From NCBI GenBank assembly GCA_964454445.1, contig CAYVTD010000016.1, forward strand, positions 1 through 57,656: a stretch of DNA of 57,656 nucleotides, written 5' to 3'. Numbering within the stretch: the stretch's first letter is position 1; the number at the start of each line of letters is the position of its first letter. Made by a program: the position numbers and the translations under genes. Of this stretch, positions 1 through 8,955 are shown piece after piece. Origin of the DNA: CAYVTD01 sp964454445. GTDB lineage: Bacteria; Bacteroidota; Ignavibacteria; Kapaibacteriales; UBA2268. The notes under the pieces were generated by a model that saw only the letters and a program-made list of their open reading frames with translations, was not told the origin of the DNA and ran no database searches.

Positions 1-6
1 CGACAT
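1..6 (-). CDS. Possible start of a gene running off the left edge
   Basis: On the minus strand the window ends with ATG TCG at positions 6-1. It is preceded by AGGAAA (17-12) with a 5-base spacer, a good ribosome binding site. This would be the next gene downstream of the 102-3098 protein. Only two codons are visible, so nothing can be said about the product, and the call rests on the Shine-Dalgarno match alone. Confidence 0.2.
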
Positions 7-101
7 TCGTGTTTCCTGAAACGCAAGGAATATCGCTCTGCCAATGGATTTCGCAATAGAAAATTAATAAATTGTAGATATCCGAGCCCAAAAAGAAAAG
101 T

Positions 102-3098
102 TTATTTCCTCACAAAAACTGGAAATACTTCTTTAATTCCATTCGACATTTCAAGGCATAGATAATACATTCCATTTTGAGCAAGCGAGCCATCCCAGAT
201 TAAGCCATTCCATCGGTCGCAATAGGCGATGTTTGGCTGTCTTTGCTGTGATGTGATTATGTTTGCAACCAATCTGTTTGCCTGGTCGAGAATTTTTATC
301 GTTACATTGGTGGCAGAAGGCACTTGATAAGTGATTTCCATTTGTTCCCGGGTGGGATTAAATGGATTTGGAGCTATAATGTCGATAAATGAAGGTTTAT
401 AGTGCTTGATGATAGTATCAGTGCGAACGCAGGATGCTTCGCAACAAAAACGCACAAAAATGCTATCCGGCATATTCAATGGTACAAGCCAAACGTATTC
501 CTCCTTATCGCGAGCCACCTTGTCGAGATAGGAAAAAGTGCCACTGCCGCTTGTAGAAACCGAAACAATAACCGTATCGCAAGGGAAATTGATTTGTGTC
601 TTATCCCAGCGGAAAGTTATGGTTGGACAATTCGTCAAACAGGAATCGTAGTGTATAGGAAATGGTTTTGGTATTATCCTTAAATTAAAAATATTTGAAG
701 TGTCTGCCCATTGTTCTTTGTAGGCAATAATTCTTGCGTTCAAAATGCTGTCTCTGTCCGGCTCGAGGCAATCGAAGAAGTCCATACAAGGTATTTCTGC
801 TGATATGTCGTAAGTCCAGTCAAAATTTATTGGTTCGCTCCATACTTTTGTCCAAGTCGAGCTTTCTAGTTCATATTCGATTCTTACAGAATCAACGCAA
901 GCGACACGTCCCGTGAAATGAACCAGACCTCCGGGGAAATATGTTTTTGTAGCTAAAGAATCTACAACAAGAATTGGATTATTCAATCGTAAAATAGCAG
1001 TCGAATCGTTAATATCATAAGGATATTGGGCGCTTTCGACGATGAATCTGCCGTCTGTGCCAATAACTTCATTATCAACAATGTAAAAGTATTCGACAGT
1101 ATCTTTTGTATTTACAACATTCGAATCAATAGGAATAACTCTGCCAGTTCTGCTTTTATTCAAATACTCGTAATAAAGTATATTAACATAGTTTTGACCC
1201 CGCATCTTGTTCACCCATTTAATCTTAATGGTATCACCAACGCAGTATTCCTCTGGAGGCGAGCTTTCGACGACAGGATTAATTACTTCAAGGATATTGG
1301 TGATTAAAGAACCGATAACATAAGTGCTGTCATAAGTGGTAACAATAATGTCGTTTAAGCCATCACCCTCAATATCAGCTATTGCAACAGCAGAGATAGT
1401 TTCATTTTTGAAAGAGATAGTAAACAGCGTATCGAAAGGTCTGCCAGTTTTAAACAGAAAATCATCGTAATTTCTCATTTTAAGGACGCGCAAAGTAGAG
1501 CCATCAACAAGAAAAATCTCGTCTTTTTCATCTTTTTCCAAATCAATATCATTTACCGCCGCAACCCAGCCATTAATTGTCTGTGTGCAAATAGTATCAA
1601 AAGGAAAAAGGTAAGTGTTTGGCGGAGAAGTTTTTGGGACGAAATCTGTGTTATATCTTAAGACTGAGAGTTTGCTGCCAGCGACAGCAAATTCACGCGA
1701 GCTTTGCGTAACGATAATTTCTTTTCCTGGGTTGTTTGGATAATAAGGCAGCCATTGATTACTACTGTTTCCATCGACATTTCCAACAGCAACCGACCAC
1801 AAATGGTTTTTACCACCCTTGTAAGAAGGGGAGAGTGGGTCGTCAGCATAAGTAAGGAAATTGCCATCGGATAGCATAAGGTGCAATCTTGCTGTTCCTC
1901 TTGAGCTATCTATGCCCATATAACCCTCAGAAAGCAGAATATAAGCCCCCTCAACACCTGTTCCTGCACTCAAGTCATAAAGTTCTACGTAATATGGGCG
2001 AATATATGGTCTTTTTGCATCAATAGGTATATCTGCAGAAAGGTCATAAGGCGAAACATCATAATAAATCTCAGAACTTGAGATTTCAGGTGCAATAAGA
2101 TATGGTTTATCGCTATAAGTAGTAATCCCAAAAATTGGATCTTGTATGTCGTAAGAATTTGTGGCGCTCGGATATACGGGTAAAAGACTGCCGAGCTTGC
2201 CAGAGAAGGACAAGATTGATGGCTGATCCATACTAATATTGGGTGCAAGATGCATTCTCGATTCTAATAAATCACCATAATCAGGTGTCGGATAAGAGCC
2301 CGAAGCGAAAGCAGCTTTAAATACGGCTATACCTCTATAATAAGGTGGTATGAAAGAAGGGGTAGATGGGACAAGTGGACTTACCATATTTACAGTAGTA
2401 TATACTACCATATTGTTTTGCTCTCTTTTCCCGAAAAAAGGCTTAATGCTAGCAGATATATTTGGTGAATAAGGGCGCAGGTCGATAGCAAGTCGTTTTA
2501 AAAGTGCAACGCTGTCTGCCGGCTGATTAAATCCAGCTATATATGCAAAGGCTAGCGAATCTCGCATATTCTCGTACTCGATAGTCTCTAAACCCATCAC
2601 TACAAGGTTATTAACATTATTGGTAACAGTAGCCAATGTGGAATCAAAAAGGACAGATACGTTTTGAATGAATGGTGGTAATTGAGTGTTGCCCCAGACT
2701 TTGCCGCGGGCATCAACTACAATTAATTTTCCACCGACAACAGCAACAATTTCATTGGGAGCATATCGGAAACTGCCCATTAGTTTCTTATTGTCGATAA
2801 TATTACCAATTAATGGCTGAACATCGCCAGAAATTGCAGGTGTTGACCATTTTATTGTAAATCTGTCGATTGCTTGCCAAATTTCTGAACTCCAGGGGTT
2901 GTAAAGTGTGCCTTGCATGTTTCCATGAGGATATAGCCAGTTAGAATGGCTTGCAGGCATTTGTGAGGGAAGATTAGGGACGCTAAGAAAATTAAATATA
3001 ATAAAACACGTCAAAAGCAATAATGTATTACTTTTTAGCTTGCGATTGCTCAATGCAAGATTTGATTTATTGTCGTAAGATAACTTATTATAATTCAT
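102..3098 (-). CDS. Secreted FG-GAP-like protein with T9SS C-terminal sorting domain
   Basis: 998 aa. A hydrophobic segment at about residues 22-43 (LLLLTCFIIFNFLSV) is a signal peptide after a long basic n-region. The middle contains an FG-GAP/VCBS-like motif (IADIEGDGLNDIIV, about residue 580), typical of surface beta-propellers. The last 90 residues (IAPNPFNPTREQMEITYQV ... WDGSLAQNGMYYLCL ... VFVRK) are a type A T9SS sorting domain of the FlgD-Ig kind, so the protein should cross the outer membrane through the Por system and be surface-attached or released. No catalytic motif was found; an adhesin or structural role is inferred. The gene is divergent from the metal-uptake pair and separated from it by 84 bp. 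The start ATG has no clear ribosome binding site. Confidence 0.8.
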   Translation of the reverse strand: MNYNKLSYDNKSNLALSNRKLKSNTLLLLTCFIIFNFLSVPNLPSQMPASHSNWLYPHGNMQGTLYNPWSSEIWQAIDRFTIKWSTPAISGDVQPLIGNIIDNKKLMGSFRYAPNEIVAVVGGKLIVVDARGKVWGNTQLPPFIQNVSVLFDSTLATVTNNVNNLVVMGLETIEYENMRDSLAFAYIAGFNQPADSVALLKRLAIDLRPYSPNISASIKPFFGKREQNNMVVYTTVNMVSPLVPSTPSFIPPYYRGIAVFKAAFASGSYPTPDYGDLLESRMHLAPNISMDQPSILSFSGKLGSLLPVYPSATNSYDIQDPIFGITTYSDKPYLIAPEISSSEIYYDVSPYDLSADIPIDAKRPYIRPYYVELYDLSAGTGVEGAYILLSEGYMGIDSSRGTARLHLMLSDGNFLTYADDPLSPSYKGGKNHLWSVAVGNVDGNSSNQWLPYYPNNPGKEIIVTQSSREFAVAGSKLSVLRYNTDFVPKTSPPNTYLFPFDTICTQTINGWVAAVNDIDLEKDEKDEIFLVDGSTLRVLKMRNYDDFLFKTGRPFDTLFTISFKNETISAVAIADIEGDGLNDIIVTTYDSTYVIGSLITNILEVINPVVESSPPEEYCVGDTIKIKWVNKMRGQNYVNILYYEYLNKSRTGRVIPIDSNVVNTKDTVEYFYIVDNEVIGTDGRFIVESAQYPYDINDSTAILRLNNPILVVDSLATKTYFPGGLVHFTGRVACVDSVRIEYELESSTWTKVWSEPINFDWTYDISAEIPCMDFFDCLEPDRDSILNARIIAYKEQWADTSNIFNLRIIPKPFPIHYDSCLTNCPTITFRWDKTQINFPCDTVIVSVSTSGSGTFSYLDKVARDKEEYVWLVPLNMPDSIFVRFCCEASCVRTDTIIKHYKPSFIDIIAPNPFNPTREQMEITYQVPSATNVTIKILDQANRLVANIITSQQRQPNIAYCDRWNGLIWDGSLAQNGMYYLCLEMSNGIKEVFPVFVRK

Positions 3099-3182
3099 TT
3101 ACATCATAATTTTTATTAAAAAAACTATTTTCAAGCTATTTGTTAGCATAAATTATACCAAAATATTAAAAAGAAGCAAGTA

Positions 3183-4133
3183 ATGATAAGTCCCTACAAA
3201 AAACTGTTCATAATTACATCGTTATTTTTACTCATTGCAGGTTGCAATAGTAAAAGTGCCCGTCCTCTTTTTGTGGCTACGAGCCATCCGATTTCAGAAA
3301 TAATTCGGGAGCTATCAGGTCCTACTATTGTAGTTCATACATTAGTGCCGCCCAACGCATCTCCACATACTTTCGAGCCAAAGCCAGCAGATATTTACAA
3401 GCTGCAAGCAGCTGAGGCATTGTTTTATGTATCTCCACAACTTGACGTTTGGGCAGAAAAATTGGAAGCTAAAAATAAAATCCAATTATTGAGTATGGTG
3501 CCAGAAGAATTACTTCTTGATTTTGGCAAAGATGAACATAACCACAAGCACAGTGGTGAAACTCATATAGAAAAAAAGAATAAAAAAGGAGTTAACGACA
3601 AGACGAAAAAAATTGATAAAAATAGGGTATATGACCCTCATTTTTGGATGGATCCACTTGTAGTCAAAGCTATTTTACCGGCGCTTGCAGATACTCTTAC
3701 TGCCATTGATCCTGAAAACGCAGCAAAATATAAAGCAAACGCAAAGCGCTTTGCTGACAGGCTTGATGTACTCAACAAGCAAGTATCATCAGAATTGCAA
3801 AGTGTGGCTGGCAAGCCTGTTTTTTTGTTTCATCCCTCGATACGTTATTTATTGAAGCGTTATAAGCTTGTTTATGCTGGAGCCATTGAAGAGTTCCCCG
3901 GTAAAGAGCCTTCGCCTAAGTATATTGCAGAGCTATCAAACAAAATAAAAGCCAATCGAGCAAACGCAGTGTTTACTGAACCTCAACTGCCTGAAGCCCC
4001 CGCTAAGACCATTTCAGAGGTTCTCGGCATTAATCTATATACTCTCGATCCAATTGGTGGAGTCGAAGGACGAATGAGATATACAGAACTAATACTTTAT
4101 AATGCAAAGACATTAAAAAAGGCATTAAAATAA
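3183..4133 (+). CDS. znuA: Zinc/manganese ABC transporter substrate-binding lipoprotein (ZnuA family)
   Basis: 316 aa. A short signal peptide ends in a lipobox LLIAGC (Cys21), so the protein is a lipoprotein. Cluster A-I metal-binding signatures are present: SPHTFEPKPADI (His about 62), DPHFWMDP (His about 153), FLFHPSIRY (His about 217), and an acidic ligand near the C-terminus in LDPIGG. A charged His-rich loop (EHNHKHSGETH, about residues 119-130) precedes the second ligand and is typical of zinc-specific members such as ZnuA, though Mn-binding homologues cannot be excluded. It would capture metal in the periplasm and hand it to a membrane permease. The ATPase gene starts 2 bases after the stop codon, so the two are co-transcribed. 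No Zur-type box was recognised upstream. Confidence 0.88.
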   Translation: MISPYKKLFIITSLFLLIAGCNSKSARPLFVATSHPISEIIRELSGPTIVVHTLVPPNASPHTFEPKPADIYKLQAAEALFYVSPQLDVWAEKLEAKNKIQLLSMVPEELLLDFGKDEHNHKHSGETHIEKKNKKGVNDKTKKIDKNRVYDPHFWMDPLVVKAILPALADTLTAIDPENAAKYKANAKRFADRLDVLNKQVSSELQSVAGKPVFLFHPSIRYLLKRYKLVYAGAIEEFPGKEPSPKYIAELSNKIKANRANAVFTEPQLPEAPAKTISEVLGINLYTLDPIGGVEGRMRYTELILYNAKTLKKALK

Positions 4134-4135
4134 TC

Positions 4136-4912
4136 ATGGCAGAACAAGTAAGTGATATAAACAAGACTATTCCAACAGTAAAACTCGCAAATATTGCACA
4201 TAGTTTCAACGACCATTTGGCTCTTGACAATATAAATGTTGAGTTCCCGGAAAGTAGCTTTAATGCGGTAATAGGTCCAAATGGTGGTGGCAAGACAACT
4301 ATGCTCAAAATTATCACTGGTTTGGTAAAGCCTAGCAAAGGTGAAGTCTCCATTTTTGGTTTTTCCACTGATAAAATCCCTGAGGGTACGATTGGCTATG
4401 TGCCGCAAGTCAAGACACTTGACCGTAGTTTTCCTGCTAAAGCCATAGAGTTGGTAGCCAATGGACTTTTGCAAAGATGGCCTGCAAGGATAAATTTAAA
4501 AACTAGAGAACTTTGTATGGAGGCATTAAAAAAGACAGGCGCTATATCCATTGCCGAACGGCAACTGAACAAGCTTTCCGGTGGCGAATTGCAGCGAGTT
4601 TATATGGCAAGGGCAATAGTAAGAAACCCCCGACTGTTATTGCTTGATGAGCCAATTACAGGTGTTGATCCCGCCGGCGGACACGATATTAACCTATTTC
4701 TTGATAATATTAGAAAAGAAAGAAAAATTACTGTAATTGTTGTAACACACGACTGGGAAATGGCTTTTCACCACACTGAATTCGTTTTAATCATAAATAG
4801 GCGCATTGTTTGCTATGACAAGCCAAAATCAGCTTTCAAAGAGGAAAATTTGCGCAAGGCATTTGGTCATATTGGGCATGCTCACGATATGATTTTCAGT
4901 CTAAGAGATTAA
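4136..4912 (+). CDS. znuC: Metal ABC transporter ATP-binding protein (ZnuC family)
   Basis: 258 aa, the usual length. Walker A is GPNGGGKTT (about residues 49-57), the ABC signature is LSGGELQRV, Walker B is LLLLDEPITGVD and the switch histidine lies in VVTHDWEM. It should energise uptake of the metal delivered by the lipoprotein encoded 2 bases upstream. A ZnuB-type permease would normally follow, but the next gene is on the other strand and no permease of this family is present in the window, so the membrane partner must be encoded elsewhere. The C-terminus (HIGHAHDMIF) is His-containing. The family call is secure; the metal is inferred from the neighbour. Confidence 0.88.
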   Translation: MAEQVSDINKTIPTVKLANIAHSFNDHLALDNINVEFPESSFNAVIGPNGGGKTTMLKIITGLVKPSKGEVSIFGFSTDKIPEGTIGYVPQVKTLDRSFPAKAIELVANGLLQRWPARINLKTRELCMEALKKTGAISIAERQLNKLSGGELQRVYMARAIVRNPRLLLLDEPITGVDPAGGHDINLFLDNIRKERKITVIVVTHDWEMAFHHTEFVLIINRRIVCYDKPKSAFKEENLRKAFGHIGHAHDMIFSLRD

Positions 4913-4924
4913 TTATTCTTACTC

Positions 4925-6034
4925 CTAAAACGCATTGCAAATCTTTTCTATGTCTTCATCTTTCAAATAAGGATGGAAAGGTATGCTGAAAATGCGTTTT
5001 GCGATGTTTTCAGAAATCGGGAATTCGCCAACTTGACCTCCTAAATCAGAAAATGCTTGTTGCAAATGCAAGGGTATCGGGTAATAAATGGCTGTGGGAA
5101 CCCCTACATTATTCAATTTCTTCATTAATTCAACCCGGTGGCTTTCACTTTCGGCTAAAATGGAGAATTGAGCCCAAACCGATTTGTTATGCTCTTCAAT
5201 GAATGGCACAATAACCTTATTTTTAAGCATTTCAGAATATTTTTTTGCTACTTTCTGGCGCATTTCGATTTCTTTGTCGAAAATAGTCATTTTTGCGAGC
5301 AAAACCGCAGCTTGAATTGTATCAATTCTGCCATTTATGCCAATGCGCACGTTTGTATATTTATCTGCACCCTGCCCGTGGACACGAATGGAGAGGAGTT
5401 TTTCGAGCAAATCATCATCATTTGTGAATATGGCGCCGCCATCGCCATAGCAGCCTAATGGCTTTGCAGGAAAGAAAGATGTAGCTGCGGCAGTGCCGAA
5501 ACTGCAAGATTTTTTGTTCTTATATTCAGCACCAAAAGCTTGTGCGGCATCTTCTAATAACAACAAATAATGCTTTTGCGCAACTCTTTCGATATCATCA
5601 TAATCCGCACACTGACCAAACAAATCAACGGGAATGATAACTTTCGGCACAAGCGTTCCTTCTTTTTTAACTTGCTCGATTTTTTCATCAAGTTTTTTAG
5701 GATCGATATTAAATGTTTTTTCGTTAATATCAACAAAAACAGGTGTTGCTCCTAATAATCTTATCACCTCAGCTGTGGCGACAAAAGTAAATGGTGATGT
5801 AAGGATTGCATCCCCTGGTTTAACACCCCAAGCAAGCAATGGCATTAGAAGTGCATCTGTGCCAGAACTACAACCAATACAGTATTTTACATCGCAGTAA
5901 GCTGCCAATTGCCTCTCCAATTCGACAATCTCTGGACCAGATATATATTTACCATGTTCTAATACTGTTTTAATGTTATTGTTAACTGTTTCTTTAATCT
6001 GCTCGAACTGTGTCTTCAAATCGATGAATTGCAT
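4925..6034 (-). CDS. DegT/DnrJ/EryC1/StrS-family PLP aminotransferase
   Basis: 369 aa from the preferred start. This family transfers an amino group to keto-sugar nucleotides, usually for surface polysaccharide or lipopolysaccharide building blocks. Visible signatures are the N-terminal FIDLKTQ ... HGKYISGPEI block, CSSGTDALLMPLLAWGVKPGD near the cofactor phosphate, the Asp of LLEDAAQAFGA that contacts the pyridine ring, and SFFPAKPLGCYGDGG with the Schiff-base lysine. Three in-frame ATGs lie at 6055, 6046 and 6034. GGAG six bases before the third makes 6034 the best start (MQFIDL). There is no sugar-biosynthesis cluster around it, so the exact sugar is unknown. A UDP-2-acetamido-3-oxo sugar transaminase (WbpE-like) is one option. 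Confidence 0.85.
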   Translation of the reverse strand: MQFIDLKTQFEQIKETVNNNIKTVLEHGKYISGPEIVELERQLAAYCDVKYCIGCSSGTDALLMPLLAWGVKPGDAILTSPFTFVATAEVIRLLGATPVFVDINEKTFNIDPKKLDEKIEQVKKEGTLVPKVIIPVDLFGQCADYDDIERVAQKHYLLLLEDAAQAFGAEYKNKKSCSFGTAAATSFFPAKPLGCYGDGGAIFTNDDDLLEKLLSIRVHGQGADKYTNVRIGINGRIDTIQAAVLLAKMTIFDKEIEMRQKVAKKYSEMLKNKVIVPFIEEHNKSVWAQFSILAESESHRVELMKKLNNVGVPTAIYYPIPLHLQQAFSDLGGQVGEFPISENIAKRIFSIPFHPYLKDEDIEKICNAF

Positions 6035-6081
6035 ATTTTGCTCCATTATTTTCATTTTTCATTTGTTATTTTTTAGAAGTT

Positions 6082-6089
6082 CAAAACTA
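6082..6089 (-). promoter_or_regulatory. Candidate -7 promoter element for the aminotransferase gene
   Basis: TAGTTTTG on the minus strand matches the Bacteroidota -7 consensus TAnnTTTG and lies 48 bases upstream of the preferred start at 6034. No TTG occurs at the usual distance upstream, so only half of the promoter is supported. Confidence 0.35.
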
Positions 6090-6144
6090 TATAAAAAAAA
6101 ATTCTTAGAAAAGAAATAATTAAATATCAGATTGATAAAGTATA

Positions 6145-6156
6145 TGATACGTATCA
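6145..6156. promoter_or_regulatory. Perfect 12-bp palindrome in a divergent promoter region
   Basis: TGATACGTATCA is its own reverse complement. It sits between the divergently transcribed aminotransferase and dsbD genes, about 35 bases upstream of the candidate dsbD -7 element. The position and symmetry suit a dimeric repressor or activator site. The cognate regulator is not in the window. Confidence 0.4.
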
Positions 6157-6191
6157 GCAAATATTTTTATGCTTTAATAGTCTATTATTTT

Positions 6192-6199
6192 TAATTTTG
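6192..6199 (+). promoter_or_regulatory. Candidate -7 promoter element for dsbD
   Basis: TAATTTTG matches the Bacteroidota -7 consensus TAnnTTTG and lies 43 bases before the dsbD ATG. The upstream TTG is missing or degenerate. Confidence 0.4.
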
Positions 6200-6242
6200 T
6201 AACCAATAAAAAACTTATTTATAATTTATTTCTGAGTATTCT

Positions 6243-8216
6243 ATGTTAAAAAAGATATTCTTTTTGAGCTTATTTTCAATACTTTTACTTTCCATTTCTG
6301 TTCAATCTCAGAGCAATATCCCCGTTAAAATTACAGGCAAATCCGAAAAACTAAAAGTCAAAGCCGGAGAGAGCTTCGTTGTGAAAATGACTATGGACAT
6401 TCCCAAAGGTTATTACACTTATTCAATCGATGAACAGGTCGGACCCGAAGGCGTAGGCCCGCTTGCCACTTTTATTTCAGTCGAGCCAGTCGAATTGATT
6501 GCTCTTGCAGGGAACATCAAAGTCTTCGACGAACATACCAAGTTTGACGACGCTTTCAAGATGAAAGTAAAATACTACAACGGCAAAGCTCGTTTCGAAG
6601 TCCCTTTAAAAGCCAAGAAGAATATTGATTTTTCAAAGGACAACATTCGCATCATTTCTAATATGCAGATTTGTAAAGGTTCGAGTTGTTTTCCTCCAGA
6701 AGATTACGCCGGTTTTATTTCTTCTGATCTCACTGCTACTGACACAAGCCAGCAAACCCTTCAATCTGACACAGAAACTATGGCTCAAATGGTCAAAGAT
6801 GTTGAAGGAAAATCGCCAGATACAGTATCCGCTTCAGAGAATGCTTCAGACAACGAAATAGATGCCGACAATAATTCAGAGGTTTCTGATAACGGCTCCG
6901 AGACTTCTTCCGGTGACAAATCCTTATGGTCAACTATTGTCGTTGGACTATTAGCGGGCTTGTTTTCGCTGACAACCCCTTGTGTGTATCCGATGGTGCC
7001 AATAACAGTATCTTTTTTCACTAAAAGAGCCGAGCAGACTAAAGGCAAGGGCTTGCGTGATGCTCTTGCTTATGCTATTGGTATTATTTTGACCTTTTCT
7101 TTGCTTGGGTTTATCATCTCTTTGCTTTTTGGACCAGATGCGATGCAGCAGCTAAGCACGAGTCCCGGCATAAATATTTTTATTACTGCTATTTTCGTGA
7201 TTTTTGCTCTTAGCTTGTTTGGGATGTTTGAGATGCAACTTCCGACTGGGCTTATGAACAAGCTAAATATGAAAAGTCAGCAAGGTTCTGGCATTGGGAG
7301 TGTTATTTTAATGGGTTTGACCTTTTCGCTGGCATCTTTTTCCTGTACAGGTCCTATCGTTGGCGCTGCCTTAATCGAAGCTTCTTCAGGTGGTTGGATA
7401 CATCCGATTGTATCGATGCTTAGCTTCTCGACTGTGCTTGCCGCTCCTTTTTTCTTACTTGCCCTTTTCCCAAATGCAGTCTCTGGAATGCCAAAAGCTG
7501 GCGGTTGGATGAACAATATCAAGGTCGTTCTGGCATTCATTCTCATTGCTGTATCTTTAAAATTTCTCAATATGGCTTTTGAAGATTGGGGAATAGGATT
7601 TTCTCGCGATCTTTTCCTCTCAATTTGGGTAGCTTCTTCCTTGCTTATTACCATTTACCTGCTCGGTATCTTCAAAATGTCGCATGATTCGCCTGTCGAT
7701 AAGATCAGTGGGACAAGGATTCTTTTCGTAATTGCCTTTGGTGCAGTTACTTTTTATCTTGCTACTGGATTCTTCGGAAGAAATCTTGGAGCGTTCGAAT
7801 CTTTTCTCCCGGAAGCTACCGAATCCTCGCTTGTAGCCTTGGGAACTGAACAACAACAACAAGATGTTTGGTTTGAGAATTATGACGAAGCTGTTAAACA
7901 GGCAAAACAGGAAAACAAGAACATTTTTATTGATTTTACTGGCAAGCATTGCACTAATTGCAAGCAAATGGAGCGCAATATGTTCCCAAAAGCCAGCATT
8001 CAACAAGAATTTGCAAAATTAATTAAAGTTAAACTTGTTACCGACCTTCGTGAAGAGCAATCCATTGCGAACAAGAATTTTCAGAAGAAAAAGTTTGGCA
8101 CTGTTGCTATTCCGATGTATGTTTTGCTTACTACTGGAGGAAAAGTTATCGCTATAGATCATTATAATAATAGTGAAGAAAGTTTTGCTAATTTTCTGAA
8201 AAAAGGCACTAAATAA
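6243..8216 (+). CDS. dsbD: Thiol:disulfide interchange protein DsbD
   Basis: 657 aa. It carries electrons from cytoplasmic thioredoxin across the inner membrane to periplasmic thiol proteins. The order is: signal peptide; N-terminal DsbC-like periplasmic domain with a Cys pair (ICKGSSCF, about 144 and 149); a low-complexity acidic linker (about 165-225); an eight-TM DsbD/CcdA domain with the paired cysteines in TTPCVYP (about 247) and FSCTGP (about 368); and a C-terminal thioredoxin-like domain with CTNC (about 570-573). The length and domain set are complete. The CAP-domain gene starts 9 bases after the stop, suggesting one transcript. A candidate -7 element and a palindrome lie upstream. 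Confidence 0.92.
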   Translation: MLKKIFFLSLFSILLLSISVQSQSNIPVKITGKSEKLKVKAGESFVVKMTMDIPKGYYTYSIDEQVGPEGVGPLATFISVEPVELIALAGNIKVFDEHTKFDDAFKMKVKYYNGKARFEVPLKAKKNIDFSKDNIRIISNMQICKGSSCFPPEDYAGFISSDLTATDTSQQTLQSDTETMAQMVKDVEGKSPDTVSASENASDNEIDADNNSEVSDNGSETSSGDKSLWSTIVVGLLAGLFSLTTPCVYPMVPITVSFFTKRAEQTKGKGLRDALAYAIGIILTFSLLGFIISLLFGPDAMQQLSTSPGINIFITAIFVIFALSLFGMFEMQLPTGLMNKLNMKSQQGSGIGSVILMGLTFSLASFSCTGPIVGAALIEASSGGWIHPIVSMLSFSTVLAAPFFLLALFPNAVSGMPKAGGWMNNIKVVLAFILIAVSLKFLNMAFEDWGIGFSRDLFLSIWVASSLLITIYLLGIFKMSHDSPVDKISGTRILFVIAFGAVTFYLATGFFGRNLGAFESFLPEATESSLVALGTEQQQQDVWFENYDEAVKQAKQENKNIFIDFTGKHCTNCKQMERNMFPKASIQQEFAKLIKVKLVTDLREEQSIANKNFQKKKFGTVAIPMYVLLTTGGKVIAIDHYNNSEESFANFLKKGTK

Positions 8217-8225
8217 TCTGATTTT

Positions 8226-8813
8226 ATGAAAATTTTTGTATATTTTTTTATTTTCATTTTAATGTTATCGCCGACAACTACCATTGCCGGCGATAATAGT
8301 ATTAAGACTCTTGATAGCGAGGCAAAAGCAGCCTTTGAATATTTAAACAAAATAAGAGCAAAACCATCTGCTTTTTCCAAGCAAATAAAAGCTAATCTTA
8401 ATTATGTCGAACCACGCCCATCATTGAATTGGAATGATATCCTTGCTCAAGTTGCAAGAAACAAGGCGCTTGATATGGCTAATAGAAACTATTTTTCACA
8501 TATCAATCCAGAAGGCGAAGGTATTAACATACTGATTTCAAGAGCCGGTTATCCGCTGAAAAAGGAGTGGTTTGCTGATAAAGCTATGAATACGTTCGAG
8601 TCCATTGCTAGCGGCTATGAAACAGGCATCGAAGTAATCAAAGGCTTAATTCTCGATAAAAGAGTGCCGAGCTTGGGTCACCGCAACCATTTGTTAGGAA
8701 TAGGCGAATGGTATGGCTCTTTTGACGAAATCGGCATTGGATTTGTAGTCAATCCCAACTCACTGCAGGGTACATATATCTGTATAATTATCGCTAGGAA
8801 GGGCTATGATTAG
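8226..8813 (+). CDS. Secreted CAP (SCP/PR-1) domain protein
   Basis: 195 aa. A signal peptide (hydrophobic residues 3-18) is followed by a single CAP domain. Conserved features are ARNKALDMANRNYFSHINPEG with the His of the CAP cavity, an acidic residue in TFESIASGYETG, and LGHRNHLLG, the second cavity histidine. Bacterial CAP proteins are secreted and of mostly unknown activity; lipid binding and proteolysis have been proposed for relatives. It lies 9 bases behind dsbD and has few cysteines, so a direct redox link is not evident. Confidence 0.82.
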   Translation: MKIFVYFFIFILMLSPTTTIAGDNSIKTLDSEAKAAFEYLNKIRAKPSAFSKQIKANLNYVEPRPSLNWNDILAQVARNKALDMANRNYFSHINPEGEGINILISRAGYPLKKEWFADKAMNTFESIASGYETGIEVIKGLILDKRVPSLGHRNHLLGIGEWYGSFDEIGIGFVVNPNSLQGTYICIIIARKGYD

Positions 8814-8890
8814 CTCTTTTCCTTAGAGTAAAAAAAAGAAGTTTTCTTAGCTTAAAATCATCAATTCCGTATAAATCCAATTATAGTTTT

Positions 8891-8932
8891 AAAAGAAAAA
8901 ACCTTCTGATGTAATGAAACAGACAGAAGGTT
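8891..8932 (-). terminator. Rho-independent terminator of the aldolase gene
   Basis: On the minus strand the perfect 9-bp stem AACCTTCTG / CAGAAGGTT (8932-8924 paired with 8908-8900) closes a 15-base loop. It is followed by TTTTTCTTTT (8899-8890). It lies 24 bases after the aldolase stop codon and also separates that gene from the convergent CAP-domain gene. Confidence 0.85.
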
Positions 8933-8955
8933 ATTTATTAGTTTTTTAAAGAAGT

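Noticed and set aside
1..59. Possible C-terminal end of a plus-strand gene at the left edge
   Set aside because: Two plus-strand frames are open for a short distance but give no recognisable protein. The minus-strand ATG with a ribosome site is the better reading.
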